From assembly GCA_900766045.1 (NCBI GenBank), contig CAAFTW010000030.1:1-64000 (forward strand): 64,000 bases of DNA, read 5' to 3'. This stretch comes from Clostridia bacterium. GTDB taxonomy: Bacteria > Bacillota > Clostridia > Peptostreptococcales > Anaerovoracaceae. The number at the start of each line of letters is the position of its first letter. Positions within the stretch are counted from its first letter, which is position 1. The notes under the pieces are model-generated. The model saw nothing but the letters and a program-made list of their open reading frames with translations. It was not told the origin of the DNA and ran no database searches. Positions 25,409-34,002 of the stretch are shown here, one piece after another. Position numbers and translations under genes: made by a program.

Positions 25409-25846
25409 ATGGCAATGAAGATTTCAACGAAAGGGCGCTATGCGCTGCGAGTTTTGATCGATCTGGCCGAGCACGATTCCGGCGAATATACTCCGCTCAG
25501 AGAAATTGCATCGCGTCAGGGGATCAGTGAGAAATATCTGGAAAGCATTATCGTCGTATTTTCCAAAGCCGGCATCGTGTCCGGACACAGAGGAAAAGGC
25601 GGCGGCTACAAGCTGGCAAAGGACCCGGACAGCATCACGGTCGGTGATGTTCTTCGTGAAGTTGAGGGTGATCTCGCGCCGGTGGCCTGCCTGGAAGCAG
25701 GCGGACGGCCGTGCGAGCGGGCAGCGGAGTGTAAGACCCTCCCGATGTGGGAAAAGTTTTTCAACATGACAAATGAGTATTTTGACGGCATCACCGTCGG
25801 CGATCTGGCAAACCGGGGCGATGAGGGTGATTTCTATATGATCTGA
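25409..25846 (+). CDS. Rrf2-family transcriptional regulator (IscR/CymR type)
   Basis: A 145-residue winged-helix regulator. The DNA-recognition part is residues 28-62 (LREIASRQGISEKYLESII, then a HRGKGGGYKL wing). Three cysteines, C94, C102 and C108, sit where IscR holds its cluster, suggesting an Fe-S cofactor; their spacing (7 and 5 residues between) differs slightly from E. coli IscR. CymR, the cysteine regulator of Bacillus, normally lacks such a set. cysK follows 0.9 kb downstream and iscS-mnmA 4 kb downstream, so the target could be cysteine or Fe-S genes. It is monocistronic, with its own promoter and terminator. Confidence 0.9.
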   Translation: MAMKISTKGRYALRVLIDLAEHDSGEYTPLREIASRQGISEKYLESIIVVFSKAGIVSGHRGKGGGYKLAKDPDSITVGDVLREVEGDLAPVACLEAGGRPCERAAECKTLPMWEKFFNMTNEYFDGITVGDLANRGDEGDFYMI

Positions 25847-25870
25847 TGAAATAGAGTGAAGATCACGAGG

Positions 25871-25906
25871 CACTGTGCGGAGAGGCGTTTCCGTGCAGTG
25901 TTTTTG
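25871..25906 (+). terminator. Intrinsic terminator of the Rrf2 gene
   Basis: CACTGTGCGGA pairs with TCCGTGCAGTG (two G-U pairs), followed by five T. Confidence 0.8.
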
Positions 25907-25983
25907 TCTGTCAGAAATTAAAAATCATAAGAAATGTATAAAATATGTTTTTTTACTGTATTGGTGTATTTTATTTTGTGCGG

Positions 25984-25992
25984 TGGTATAAT
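25984..25992 (+). promoter_or_regulatory. Extended -10 promoter
   Basis: TGGTATAAT lies upstream of the small membrane-protein gene. The -35 is weak (TTGGTG at 25961, spacing 20). Confidence 0.6.
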
Positions 25993-26102
25993 ATGGATAT
26001 TAAAAGAATAGCCTTAAGACTCGCAGAATAAAATCTCGAGTTGACGGATCACAGCATCGATGGAATGCGGATCGGGGATATCTGAAAGAAAGGGTGAGAA
26101 TA

Positions 26103-26390
26103 ATGCGTAACCATGATCAGAGAAATTACCGGATCAGTATTGCTTTGCAGATTATCGGGATCGTTGTTCTGGTTGTCTGCTGCGCGTATCTGGTTGCGGG
26201 ACTGATAATGTATAACATTTCACTGTTCAGCGCACCGATGTGGACGGCAAGAATTACAGGCGGACAAGCAGGAATCGCTATTGGTATTGCTGCTGCCGCA
26301 GTAATCTTGGTGATAGCCGCTCACCGTAACGCGAAACAGCTTTCAGAAGACAGAGATGCAGACGGAGACCGGAGTCAGGCTGCCGGCTAA
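26103..26390 (+). CDS. Small two-helix membrane protein, unknown function
   Basis: A 95-residue protein I do not recognise. Two hydrophobic helices are visible, about residues 12-38 (IALQIIGIVVLVVCCAYLVA) and 55-78 (GIAIGIAAAAVILVIAAH), with a charged C-terminal tail rich in Asp, Glu and Arg. A good promoter, a ribosome site (AAAGGG, eight bases from the ATG) and a terminator bracket it, which supports a real gene despite its size. Its start lies about 260 bases past the Rrf2 gene. Confidence 0.6.
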   Translation: MRNHDQRNYRISIALQIIGIVVLVVCCAYLVAGLIMYNISLFSAPMWTARITGGQAGIAIGIAAAAVILVIAAHRNAKQLSEDRDADGDRSQAAG

Positions 26391-26440
26391 AGGCAGACTG
26401 GCCGCAGGACCGGCTGCAGAGGATGAGTTTTAAGGGAAAT

Positions 26441-26493
26441 AAGAGGCTGCTGCACGAACGATCATAATCGTCCGAGGCAACAGCCTCTTTTTG
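26441..26493 (+). terminator. Intrinsic terminator
   Basis: AGAGGCTGCTGC pairs with GCAACAGCCTCT (one mismatch), an inner ACGAT/ATCGT helix caps it, and TTTTTG follows. Confidence 0.85.
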
Positions 26494-26565
26494 TGATGGT
26501 GCAGACAAAGGGTAACTGAGACACTGCTCAGCGAAAAAAACTCCAGAAAAAGATATAAAACCCTA

Positions 26566-26594
26566 TTGACATACTGGTTTTATGGGGATATAAT
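26566..26594 (+). promoter_or_regulatory. Consensus promoter of cysK
   Basis: TTGACA (26566-26571), 17 bases, TATAAT (26589-26594): both hexamers perfect. Such a strong promoter implies high expression or control by a repressor. Confidence 0.9.
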
Positions 26595-26717
26595 GCAATC
26601 AACATACAGGAAAGATGTGTTTTAGATCAATTCTGTTGTGTATCAATATTTCAGATAACTAATTTAGAGATTAATTTTTAGGGTTTAAACAACAAATGTT
26701 TTATGGAGGACAATCAA

Positions 26718-27650
26718 ATGGCTAAGATTTACACATCTGCGGATCAGCTTATCGGACATACACCATTGCTCGAGCTCACCCATCTGGAGAAGAAGTACGG
26801 ACTGAAGGCAAAAGTCGTTGCAAAGCTTGAGTACTTCAATCCTGCAGGATCTGTTAAGGACAGAATTGCAAAGGCAATGCTGGACGATGCAGAGGCTAAG
26901 GGTGAACTGAAGCCAGATACAGAGATTATCGAGCCGACATCCGGAAACACAGGAATCGGACTCGCAGCTGTAGCAGCAGCAAGAGGATACAGCATCACTA
27001 TCGTAATGCCGGAGACCATGAGTGTTGAGAGAAGAAAGCTCATGAAGGCATACGGCGCAAAGCTGGTTCTGACCGATGGTGCTCAGGGTATGAAGGGCGC
27101 AATCGCAAAGGCAGACGAGCTGCATAAGGAAAATCCGAACAGCTTCATCCCGGGTCAGTTCGTTAACCCGGCAAACCCGAAGGCACACAAGGAAACAACC
27201 GGTCCGGAGATCTGGGAAGATACAGATGGAGAAGTTGATTACTTTGTAGCCGGTGTCGGCACAGGCGGAACACTGACTGGTGTCGGCGAGTATCTGAAGT
27301 CTCAGAATCCGGATGTCAAGATCGTAGCCGTAGAGCCGGCATCCTCCCCGGTACTGTCCGAGGGACACGGCGGACCGCATAAGATTCAGGGAATCGGAGC
27401 TGGATTTGTTCCTGAAGTTCTGGACACTAAGATCTATGATGAGATCATTCCGGTTGAGAATGATGACGCATTCAGAGTTGGCCAGGAAATCGGACACAAC
27501 GACGGCGTTCTGGTTGGAATTTCCTCCGGAGCTGCAGTATGGGCAGCAATTGAGCTGGCTAAGAGACCAGAGAACGAGGGAAAGACCATCGTAGCACTTC
27601 TGCCGGATACAGGAGACAGATATCTGTCCACTCCGCTGTTCTCTGAGTAA
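26718..27650 (+). CDS. cysK: Cysteine synthase A (O-acetylserine sulfhydrylase)
   Basis: A 310-residue PLP enzyme making cysteine from O-acetylserine and sulfide. The PLP lysine is K47 in NPAGSVKDR; the substrate loop TSGNTG is at about 74-79; the phosphate-binding GTGGT is near 180; SSGAA is near 267. The ATG at 26718 follows GGAGG at seven bases; the ATG at 26703 contains that site itself and is rejected. The sequence is AT-richer at the wobble base than the hyp region and is strongly codon biased. With the Rrf2 regulator and iscS nearby it forms a sulfur-supply group. Confidence 0.97.
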   Translation: MAKIYTSADQLIGHTPLLELTHLEKKYGLKAKVVAKLEYFNPAGSVKDRIAKAMLDDAEAKGELKPDTEIIEPTSGNTGIGLAAVAAARGYSITIVMPETMSVERRKLMKAYGAKLVLTDGAQGMKGAIAKADELHKENPNSFIPGQFVNPANPKAHKETTGPEIWEDTDGEVDYFVAGVGTGGTLTGVGEYLKSQNPDVKIVAVEPASSPVLSEGHGGPHKIQGIGAGFVPEVLDTKIYDEIIPVENDDAFRVGQEIGHNDGVLVGISSGAAVWAAIELAKRPENEGKTIVALLPDTGDRYLSTPLFSE

Positions 27651-28385
27651 TTCAGAAAGCAGATTGAAAACTGCTGCAGCCGGCAGGTCCGGATGCAGAT
27701 GTTTTCAGATACCTAATTGCATATTTTCTCTGCAGGCCGCTGTGCGGGATCGACTCTATGTTCCTCGTTCCTCCACGCAGCCTGCGGAGGATACGGATAC
27801 TGGCATCTGCCACTGCCGCTTCTGGACGATCCGCCGATTGTCCGGGGGCGGTTTTTTATGCTGTCTGGAAATTAGAGAAGTGAGTTCGCTAAGGTATATT
27901 GTATACACGAATTTTGGGCAGCAGGGGGGGAGTATACGATGGAATCAGAAAAAGGGGGAAGCTGAAGACGGAAGCAGAAAAGCTGGGGCCCTGGGCAGGT
28001 GGATTTTGTCCGGAACACACAGACGGAATTGGAAATTCATGTTGTTCATGATTCAGAACAAAAGAAAATTGGCAAGATGTAAAGAAATTCTTATGGTTTG
28101 GATTGACGAAAATTTCAGAAGAATTTACAATAGAATGGTTAGAGCAGAAGAATATAGAGCACTCTGTTAATTAAGTATAATGTATACGAGCACAAATATA
28201 GTGTATAATATGCTGTGAGAGGAAATAAATTCTGTCTGCCTGAGGGGGCTGATTGCAGAATATTTACAAGACCGCATCGTTTCCGCGATGTCGGCACGGA
28301 GAGGATGCGCAGAGACGGAGCGCTGATCTTCTGCAGAAACGGAAGTATATGAAGAAGTAATTCTAAAAATGAGGAGGGTAAATCA
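27651..28385 (+). other. Gene-free interval between cysK and pepD
   Basis: 735 bases. Contents are a terminator-like stem (27828-27858), a copy of the dispersed TTTTGTCC motif (27989-28011), and two GTATAC-type sites (27893-27907 and 28174-28188). A TATAAT at about 28202 may belong to the pepD promoter. A 168-codon open frame (27664-28170) has no recognisable domain and unusual composition, and I do not count it as a gene. Confidence 0.55.
27828..27858 (+). terminator. Probable intrinsic terminator of cysK
   Basis: CCGCC and GGCGG enclose an 11-base loop with a run of six T immediately after. A competing GGACGAT/ATTGTCC helix overlaps it. Confidence 0.5.
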
Positions 28386-29843
28386 ATGCTGGAAAATCTT
28401 GAGCCAAAATCTGTATTTCATTTCTTCGAGGAAATTACCAAGATTCCGAGACCGTCTAATCATGAGAAGGCCATCAGTGATTATCTGATCAAGTTCGCTG
28501 AGGACCGCGGTCTGGAGCACTATCGCGATAAGGCGAACAACGTCATTATCATTAAGGAAGCGACTCCGGGATATGAAAATGCAGCGCCGGTTATTCTGCA
28601 GGGCCATATGGATATGGTCTGCGAGAAGGTGCAGGGTTCAACGAAGGATATGGAAAAAGAAGGCATCGATCTGGTGGTCGATGGAGACTGGATTAAGGGA
28701 GACGGTACAACTCTCGGCGGAGATGACGGCGCAGCTGTTGCCATGGCGCTGGCGATTCTTGATTCTAAGGAGCTGAAGCACCCGAGAGTCGAGTTCCTCT
28801 GCACAACCGGTGAGGAAATCGGCATGGTCGGCGCCAACGCCTTGAAAGATGAAGATTTGTCCATGCTGAAGGGACGTCTGATGATCAACCTCGATTCTGA
28901 GGAAGAGGGCGTATGCACGGCAGGATGTGCCGGCGCAGGCAGTCTGCTTGTGGATCTGCCGCTGGAAAGAGGAGACTGCAGCATGGAAAGACGCCAGATC
29001 CATGTTCACGGACTGGAAGGCGGACATTCCGGACAGGAAATTCATAAGGGCAGAGCCAACGGAAACCTGCTGATTGTCAGAACACTGATCGCGCTGGCCA
29101 ATGCCGGATGCACACGTCTGATCGCCATGAACGGCGGAAAGATGGACAACACCATTAATAAAGAGTCTACGGCGGCCGTTGCACTGGGTGATGTCGATCA
29201 GGCAAAAGAAATCATTGCCAATGTAGAAAAGGAAGTCAGAAATGAGTTCGTTCTGGCTGATCCGGACATTCATATCGACCTGGAGGAGATTCCGGCTGAT
29301 GCAGAATATGCAGGATGGGATCCGCTGACGAAGGACTGCACACAGCAGGCCATTACACTGATGGCAAGTCTGCCGAATGGTGTTCTGCGCATGAGCGATG
29401 CAATTCCGGGACTGGTTGAGACATCTCTGAACCTGGGAATCGTTTCCACGACAAAGGAAAATCTGCACCTGGATAGCTTCGTAAGAAGCAATGTTGACAG
29501 CCAGCTGCACGACGTTCTGAACCGTCTGATCTGGGTTTGTGAGCACATCGGTGCCAAGGCAAGAGTTGAGGGTGAGTATCCTGCATGGGAGCTCGTTCTT
29601 CATTCTGCATTCAGAGACAAGATGCAGGAAATCTGGAAGGATATGTTCGGCAAGGAAATGGAAGTTGTTTCCATCCACGCCGGTGTAGAGTGCGGACTTC
29701 TTGCAACCCTGCTGCCGGGACTGGATGCCGTATCCATCGGACCGGACCTGCCGGGCGTTCACTCTACTAAGGAGAAGCTGTCTATCAAATCTACACAGCA
29801 CCTCTACGAGTTCGTCTGCAGAGTCCTGGAAGAGACAAAATAG
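28386..29843 (+). CDS. pepD: Aminoacyl-histidine dipeptidase (M20 family)
   Basis: A 485-residue zinc dipeptidase (PepD, carnosinase-like) cleaving Xaa-His and other dipeptides in the cytoplasm. Metal ligands and catalytic residues are seen in order: QGHMDMV (about 78-84), GDDGAAVA (about 116-123), the catalytic glutamate pair TGEEIGM (about 148-154), NLDSEEEG, and a late HAGVECG (about 429-435). The lid domain lies between about 200 and 380. It is well preceded by GAGGAGGG and is followed by a strong terminator. Confidence 0.95.
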   Translation: MLENLEPKSVFHFFEEITKIPRPSNHEKAISDYLIKFAEDRGLEHYRDKANNVIIIKEATPGYENAAPVILQGHMDMVCEKVQGSTKDMEKEGIDLVVDGDWIKGDGTTLGGDDGAAVAMALAILDSKELKHPRVEFLCTTGEEIGMVGANALKDEDLSMLKGRLMINLDSEEEGVCTAGCAGAGSLLVDLPLERGDCSMERRQIHVHGLEGGHSGQEIHKGRANGNLLIVRTLIALANAGCTRLIAMNGGKMDNTINKESTAAVALGDVDQAKEIIANVEKEVRNEFVLADPDIHIDLEEIPADAEYAGWDPLTKDCTQQAITLMASLPNGVLRMSDAIPGLVETSLNLGIVSTTKENLHLDSFVRSNVDSQLHDVLNRLIWVCEHIGAKARVEGEYPAWELVLHSAFRDKMQEIWKDMFGKEMEVVSIHAGVECGLLATLLPGLDAVSIGPDLPGVHSTKEKLSIKSTQHLYEFVCRVLEETK

Positions 29844-29974
29844 AAGTGGCAGACCCGGATAATCGGTTAGTTTCACATTTATGGTGATATCCGTGATCTG
29901 CGGAGAACATGGCAGAAGGCCGGTGCAGGGAGAACAGCTGTCTGTATTTCTGACCGGTGAACAGAAGATAATAT

Positions 29975-30023
29975 GAGGCCTCCGGCCCGGGCAGGAAAAT
30001 CAGCCCGGGCTGGAGGCCTCTTT
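29975..30023 (+). terminator. Intrinsic terminator of pepD
   Basis: GAGGCCTCCGGCCCGGGC and GCCCGGGCTGGAGGCCTC form an 18-bp, GC-rich stem with one mismatch, then TTT. Confidence 0.85.
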
Positions 30024-30038
30024 AAATCCATATAAATG

Positions 30039-30047
30039 TGGTATACT
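30039..30047 (+). promoter_or_regulatory. Extended -10 promoter of iscS-mnmA
   Basis: TGGTATACT just after the pepD terminator. No good -35 at the right spacing. Confidence 0.55.
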
Positions 30048-30149
30048 TTTACTATTGAATGGAAGGCTGTGGCTGAGAGACTGCGGGAAGTATCCGCAGG
30101 GAAACGGGCAGGAGCCTGGCAGGAGTATAGGAAGAAGCAGGGAGTCGGT

Positions 30150-31319
30150 ATGATTTATCTGGATAATGGAGCGACGACGAAAATGCGGGACGGGGTCCTG
30201 GAGGCGATGCTCCCGTATCTGAAAGAAGAATATGAGAATCCATTTGGCAGGAGCGCGCTGAACCGGAGCTGCGGAGCCGCGGTGGAGAAGGCGCGGCGGC
30301 GGATTGCGGCGCTGGTAAATGCGGATTATAAAGAGATCTATTTCACGTCGGGCGGAACGGAGTCGGACAACTGGGTGATCAAGCAGCTTCTGGATCCGGA
30401 GAAAATCCAGAAAGATGACAGGTGTAACGGCCATTTTTCCGGGCATCTCATCGTGTCGGCGGTCGAGCATCACGCAGTGCTGAAACCGGCGGAATTCCTT
30501 GCGAAACTGGGTTTTGACCTGACTGTAGTTCCGGTGGATGGAAATGGCAGGGTGGATCCTGAAGAAGTGCGGAGGGCCATCCGAAAGGATACGCGGCTGG
30601 TGTCGGTTATGCTGGCGAATAACGAGATCGGAACGATTGAGCCGGTGCGGGAGATTGCGGATATCGCCCATGCTGCCGGCGCCCTGATGCATACGGACGC
30701 AGTGCAGGCGGTGGGGCATATTCCCGTCGATGTAAAAGAGCTTGATGTTGATTGTCTTTCGGCCAGCGGCCATAAATTCGGCGGCCCCAAGGGAACGGGC
30801 TTCCTCTATATCCGGCGGGGTCTGCTGCCGGAGCCTCTGATGCACGGCGGCGCCCAGGAACGGGGACTCCGGGCGGGCACGCACAATGTTCCCGGAATCT
30901 CCGGCATGGGAATGGCGGCTGAACTGGCGGCACAGAATATGGACGAGGAAGGGCGTTATGAACAGGGCCTGCGGGACTATATGACAAAAAGAATCCTGCA
31001 AGAAATTCCCGGATCGACGTTAAACGGGGAGCCCGAAAACCGGCTGCCGGGAAACTGCAATGTCACCCTTCCGGGTGTGGATAACGAGATGGCTCTGGTG
31101 CGCCTGGATCAGGAGGGCATCTGCGCGGCGGCGGGTTCGGCCTGTTCGGCGGGAGCATCGGAACCGTCCCACGTTCTGAAGGCCATCGGAAGGAGCGATG
31201 AAGAGGCAGAATGCAGTTTCCGCTTTACCCTGAATTACAGAAATACAAAAGACGAGATTGATAAAAGCTGCGATGTTCTGAAAAAAATCGCGGAGGAATG
31301 CAGAAAGGAACAGAAATAA
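30150..31319 (+). CDS. iscS: Cysteine desulfurase (IscS/NifS type)
   Basis: A 389-residue PLP enzyme that takes sulfur from cysteine as a protein persulfide for Fe-S clusters and tRNA thiolation. It begins MIYLDNGATT, the family start. The PLP lysine is in SGHKFGG near residue 208, and the catalytic C332 lies in the mobile loop AGSACSAG, of the class I (IscS/NifS) type. The gene overlaps mnmA by one base (TAATG), so sulfur for U34 thiolation is probably its direct use. It may also serve the IscU-like scaffold encoded 8 kb upstream. The start follows CAGGGAG at good spacing. Confidence 0.95.
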   Translation: MIYLDNGATTKMRDGVLEAMLPYLKEEYENPFGRSALNRSCGAAVEKARRRIAALVNADYKEIYFTSGGTESDNWVIKQLLDPEKIQKDDRCNGHFSGHLIVSAVEHHAVLKPAEFLAKLGFDLTVVPVDGNGRVDPEEVRRAIRKDTRLVSVMLANNEIGTIEPVREIADIAHAAGALMHTDAVQAVGHIPVDVKELDVDCLSASGHKFGGPKGTGFLYIRRGLLPEPLMHGGAQERGLRAGTHNVPGISGMGMAAELAAQNMDEEGRYEQGLRDYMTKRILQEIPGSTLNGEPENRLPGNCNVTLPGVDNEMALVRLDQEGICAAAGSACSAGASEPSHVLKAIGRSDEEAECSFRFTLNYRNTKDEIDKSCDVLKKIAEECRKEQK

Positions 31320-32419
31320 TGAGCAAGGCACTTGTGGCAATGAGCGGCGGAGTGGACAGCAGTGTCGCGGCATATCTGACAAAGAAGGCGGGATATGAGA
31401 CGATTGGCGTGACCATGAAACTGTATGAAAATGAGACGGCGGGAATCTGCAGCGACAAGACATGCTGCAGCCTGTCGGATATTGAAGATGCCAGAAATGT
31501 CGCTTATGACCTGGGAATCCCGTATTATGTGTTCAACTTTACCGGCGACTTTGAGAAGAAGGTCATCGACCGCTTTATCCGGGCCTATGAAGAAGGAGAG
31601 ACGCCAAATCCGTGCATTGACTGCAACCGCTATCTGAAGTTTGAGCGTCTGATGGAGCGGGGCCGGGAACTCGGGCAGGATTATGTCGTTACCGGCCATT
31701 ACGCGATCGTGGAGAAAGATCCGGGAAGCGGGCGTTATCTTCTGAAGAAGTCAGTGGACCGGCATAAGGATCAGAGTTATGTTCTTTATTCTCTGACCCA
31801 GGACCAGCTGGCTCATGTGATGTTCCCTTTAGGAGGAATGTGTAAGGAGCAGACGCGCAGGATTGCGGAGGAGCAGGGATTCGTCAATGCCAGAAAGCAT
31901 GAGAGCCAGGACATCTGTTTTGTGCCTGACGGAGATTACGCGGCCTTTATCCGCAGATTTACAGGAAAAGACTACCCGGATGGGGATTTTGTGGATCAGG
32001 ATGGAAAGGTTCTGGGAAAGCATAAGGGAATTATTAAATATACCATCGGTCAGAGGAAGGGTCTGGGACTGGCGCTGCCTCACCCGATGTATGTCTGCCG
32101 GAAGGATATGGAAAAAAATCAGGTGATTCTGGGAGAAAATAAGGATCTTTTCCACTCTTCTTTTGAAATCGAAAATATCAACTGGATTTCTATGGAGCCG
32201 CCGAAGGGAGAGATTCAGGTAGAGGCAAAGGTGCGCTACTCCCAGAAGGCGTCCCCGGCGGTCGTTCAGCCTTTGTCGGAAAACAGGGCGAGAGTAGAAT
32301 TCAGAGAGCCGCAGCGCGCCATTACGCCGGGACAGGCATGTGTTATGTATGATGGCGAATATGTGGTCGGCGGCGGTACAATTGTAAATGTTTTCAATAC
32401 GGAGAACGATACATTATAG
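31319..32419 (+). CDS. mnmA: tRNA-specific 2-thiouridylase
   Basis: A 366-residue enzyme that adenylates and thiolates U34 of tRNA-Lys, -Glu and -Gln. The PP-loop SGGVDSS is near residue 9. The catalytic nucleophile is the first cysteine in PCIDCN (about 98-103), and the second is in SQDICFVP (about 198-205). The C-terminal beta-barrel domain is complete. It is coupled to iscS by an overlapping stop/start, with AAAGGA upstream of the ATG, consistent with direct sulfur relay from the desulfurase. Confidence 0.96.
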   Translation: MSKALVAMSGGVDSSVAAYLTKKAGYETIGVTMKLYENETAGICSDKTCCSLSDIEDARNVAYDLGIPYYVFNFTGDFEKKVIDRFIRAYEEGETPNPCIDCNRYLKFERLMERGRELGQDYVVTGHYAIVEKDPGSGRYLLKKSVDRHKDQSYVLYSLTQDQLAHVMFPLGGMCKEQTRRIAEEQGFVNARKHESQDICFVPDGDYAAFIRRFTGKDYPDGDFVDQDGKVLGKHKGIIKYTIGQRKGLGLALPHPMYVCRKDMEKNQVILGENKDLFHSSFEIENINWISMEPPKGEIQVEAKVRYSQKASPAVVQPLSENRARVEFREPQRAITPGQACVMYDGEYVVGGGTIVNVFNTENDTL

Positions 32420-32473
32420 GAATGATATATTCCTGCAAATTCTTGGCAATCTGACGTTTTTGTCGGCAAACTA

Positions 32474-32482
32474 TGATATAAT
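32474..32482 (+). promoter_or_regulatory. Extended -10 promoter of gap
   Basis: TGATATAAT, an extended -10. The -35 candidate TGACGT (32452-32457) is 19 bases away. Confidence 0.6.
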
Positions 32483-32569
32483 ATCTGAAATTGGAATATC
32501 TACGCCTCTGGCATCATCAATAGAGATGGGGAGGGGACGCGTAAAACGCGGGAAAGGAGCAGTAGTATT

Positions 32570-33583
32570 ATGATGAAGGTTGCGATTAACGGCTTTGGAC
32601 GCATTGGTCGTCTGTCTTTCAGACAGCTCTATGACAGAGATGATGTGGAAGTCGTAGCCATTAATGATTTAACAAGTACGAAGATGCTGGCTTATCTGCT
32701 GAAGCATGACAGTGTACAGGGACAGTTCCCTGCTGACGTAACGTATGATGATGAGTATATTTACGTCGGACATCATAAATACCGCGTACTGGCTGAGCCG
32801 GATCCGCACAATCTTCCTTGGGGAGACCTCGGTGTGGATGTTGTTCTGGAATGCACAGGATTCTTTACGAGCAAGGAAAAATCGCAGGCGCACCTGGATG
32901 CAGGCGCTAAGAAGGTCCTGATTTCCGCCCCTGCCGGAAATGATATTCCGACGATCGTTTACAATGTAAACCATAAGATCCTGACACCTGAAGACCGCAT
33001 CGTTTCCGGCGCAAGCTGCACAACGAACTGCCTGGCTCCGATGGCAAAGGTGCTGAATGAGTATCGTGAAGTCCGTACCGGATTCATGACGACGATTCAC
33101 GCTTACACCGGTGACCAGATGATTCTGGACGGACCGCAGAAGAAGGGCAATTTCAGAAGATCCAGAGCGGGCGCGATCAATATCGTTCCGACAAGTTCCG
33201 GAGCAGCCAAGGCAATCGGCGCAGTTATTCCTGAGCTGGATGGCAAGCTGATCGGATCTGCACAGAGAGTTCCTGTTCCAAGCGGCTCCCTGACTATTCT
33301 GGACGCAACACTGAAGGACCCTACAGAGAGTGTTACTGTAGAGGGACTGAATGCGGCGATGAAGGCTGCTGCAAATGAATCCTTCGGATATTCTGAGGAG
33401 GAACTGGTATCCAGCGACATTATCGGCATGCACTATGGTTCCCTGTTCGATGCGACACAGACTCTGGCTCAGCGCTGTGGAACCAAGATCTATGAGGTCA
33501 GAATTGTAGCATGGTATGATAACGAGATGAGCTATGTCAGCCAGCTGGTACGTACACTGCTGTACATGGCTACACTTCAGTAG
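32570..33583 (+). CDS. gap: Glyceraldehyde-3-phosphate dehydrogenase
   Basis: A 337-residue glycolytic dehydrogenase. The NAD-binding NGFGRIGR is at the start, and the catalytic cysteine is near residue 150 in SCTTNC. Further signatures are [31 protein letters not shown] and WYDNEMSYV. The length and order are standard for type I phosphorylating GAPDH. It is monocistronic here, not linked to pgk or tpi, with its own promoter and terminator. ATG 32570 is 10 bases from AAAGGAG; the next codon is also ATG. Confidence 0.97.
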   Translation: MMKVAINGFGRIGRLSFRQLYDRDDVEVVAINDLTSTKMLAYLLKHDSVQGQFPADVTYDDEYIYVGHHKYRVLAEPDPHNLPWGDLGVDVVLECTGFFTSKEKSQAHLDAGAKKVLISAPAGNDIPTIVYNVNHKILTPEDRIVSGASCTTNCLAPMAKVLNEYREVRTGFMTTIHAYTGDQMILDGPQKKGNFRRSRAGAINIVPTSSGAAKAIGAVIPELDGKLIGSAQRVPVPSGSLTILDATLKDPTESVTVEGLNAAMKAAANESFGYSEEELVSSDIIGMHYGSLFDATQTLAQRCGTKIYEVRIVAWYDNEMSYVSQLVRTLLYMATLQ

Positions 33584-33708
33584 CAGAAAGCTGAAGAAAA
33601 CGAGTGTTTATTTCCTGATTCGGCTAATGAATATTCATGCATAGGAACGGAGAAGAAGCAGACTCATACAGTAAGAATAAGAAAATAAATCCCGAAAGGG
33701 ATGTTCAG

Positions 33709-33750
33709 AAAGAGCTTTTACACAGATAATGCGTGAAGGCTCTTTCCTTG
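33709..33750 (+). terminator. Intrinsic terminator of gap
   Basis: AAAGAGCTTTTAC pairs with GTGAAGGCTCTTT over 13 bp (two G-U pairs), followed by CCTTGTTT. Confidence 0.75.
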
Positions 33751-33845
33751 TTTATCTTATAAATATCACCGTGTTAAAGTTGAAAAACACGGCGTCCGGC
33801 AGCAGAAATCGGCAGTTTGGGCGGAATCATGGGAGTACGGTGAAT

Positions 33846-33875
33846 TTGGCACGGACTGCTGATTCGTGATATAAT
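33846..33875 (+). promoter_or_regulatory. Promoter of the SEDS-PBP operon
   Basis: TTGGCA (33846-33851), 18 bases, TATAAT (33870-33875), with TGA giving an extended -10. Confidence 0.75.
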
Positions 33876-34002
33876 AATCAGGCGAATACATTTTCACTGC
33901 AGAGTAGGGCAGGGAGCCGGATTGCCTGTAAGTATGACTGGATTGGAATTTCAGTCATATCGCAATTTGGCGATCCGCTTTGGGGAGCAGAGGATAGAGA
34001 AT

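Larger units (their letters stand above)
26391..26717 (+). other. Intergenic region upstream of cysK
   Basis: 327 bases holding a terminator (26441-26493), a perfect promoter (26566-26594) and a leader of about 115 nt before cysK. AAAACC and GGTTTT form an inverted repeat over the -35 region (about 26557-26580), a possible operator. No riboswitch is recognised in the leader. Confidence 0.55.
29844..30149 (+). other. Intergenic region between pepD and iscS
   Basis: 306 bases holding the pepD terminator (29975-30023), an extended -10 (30039-30047) and about 100 nt of leader. An in-frame GTG at 30036 would extend the cysteine desulfurase by 38 residues with no family likeness, so it is not used. 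Confidence 0.6.
33584..34002 (+). other. Intergenic region between gap and the SEDS gene
   Basis: 419 bases containing the gap terminator and the promoter at 33846-33875. The first 120 bases after gap carry no feature that I can name. An upstream in-frame start at 33922 exists for the next gene, but its extension is not family-like. Confidence 0.55.

Noticed and set aside
27664..28170. 168-codon open frame after cysK
   Set aside because: It covers the cysK terminator and other noncoding motifs, has no good ribosome site and no recognisable fold.
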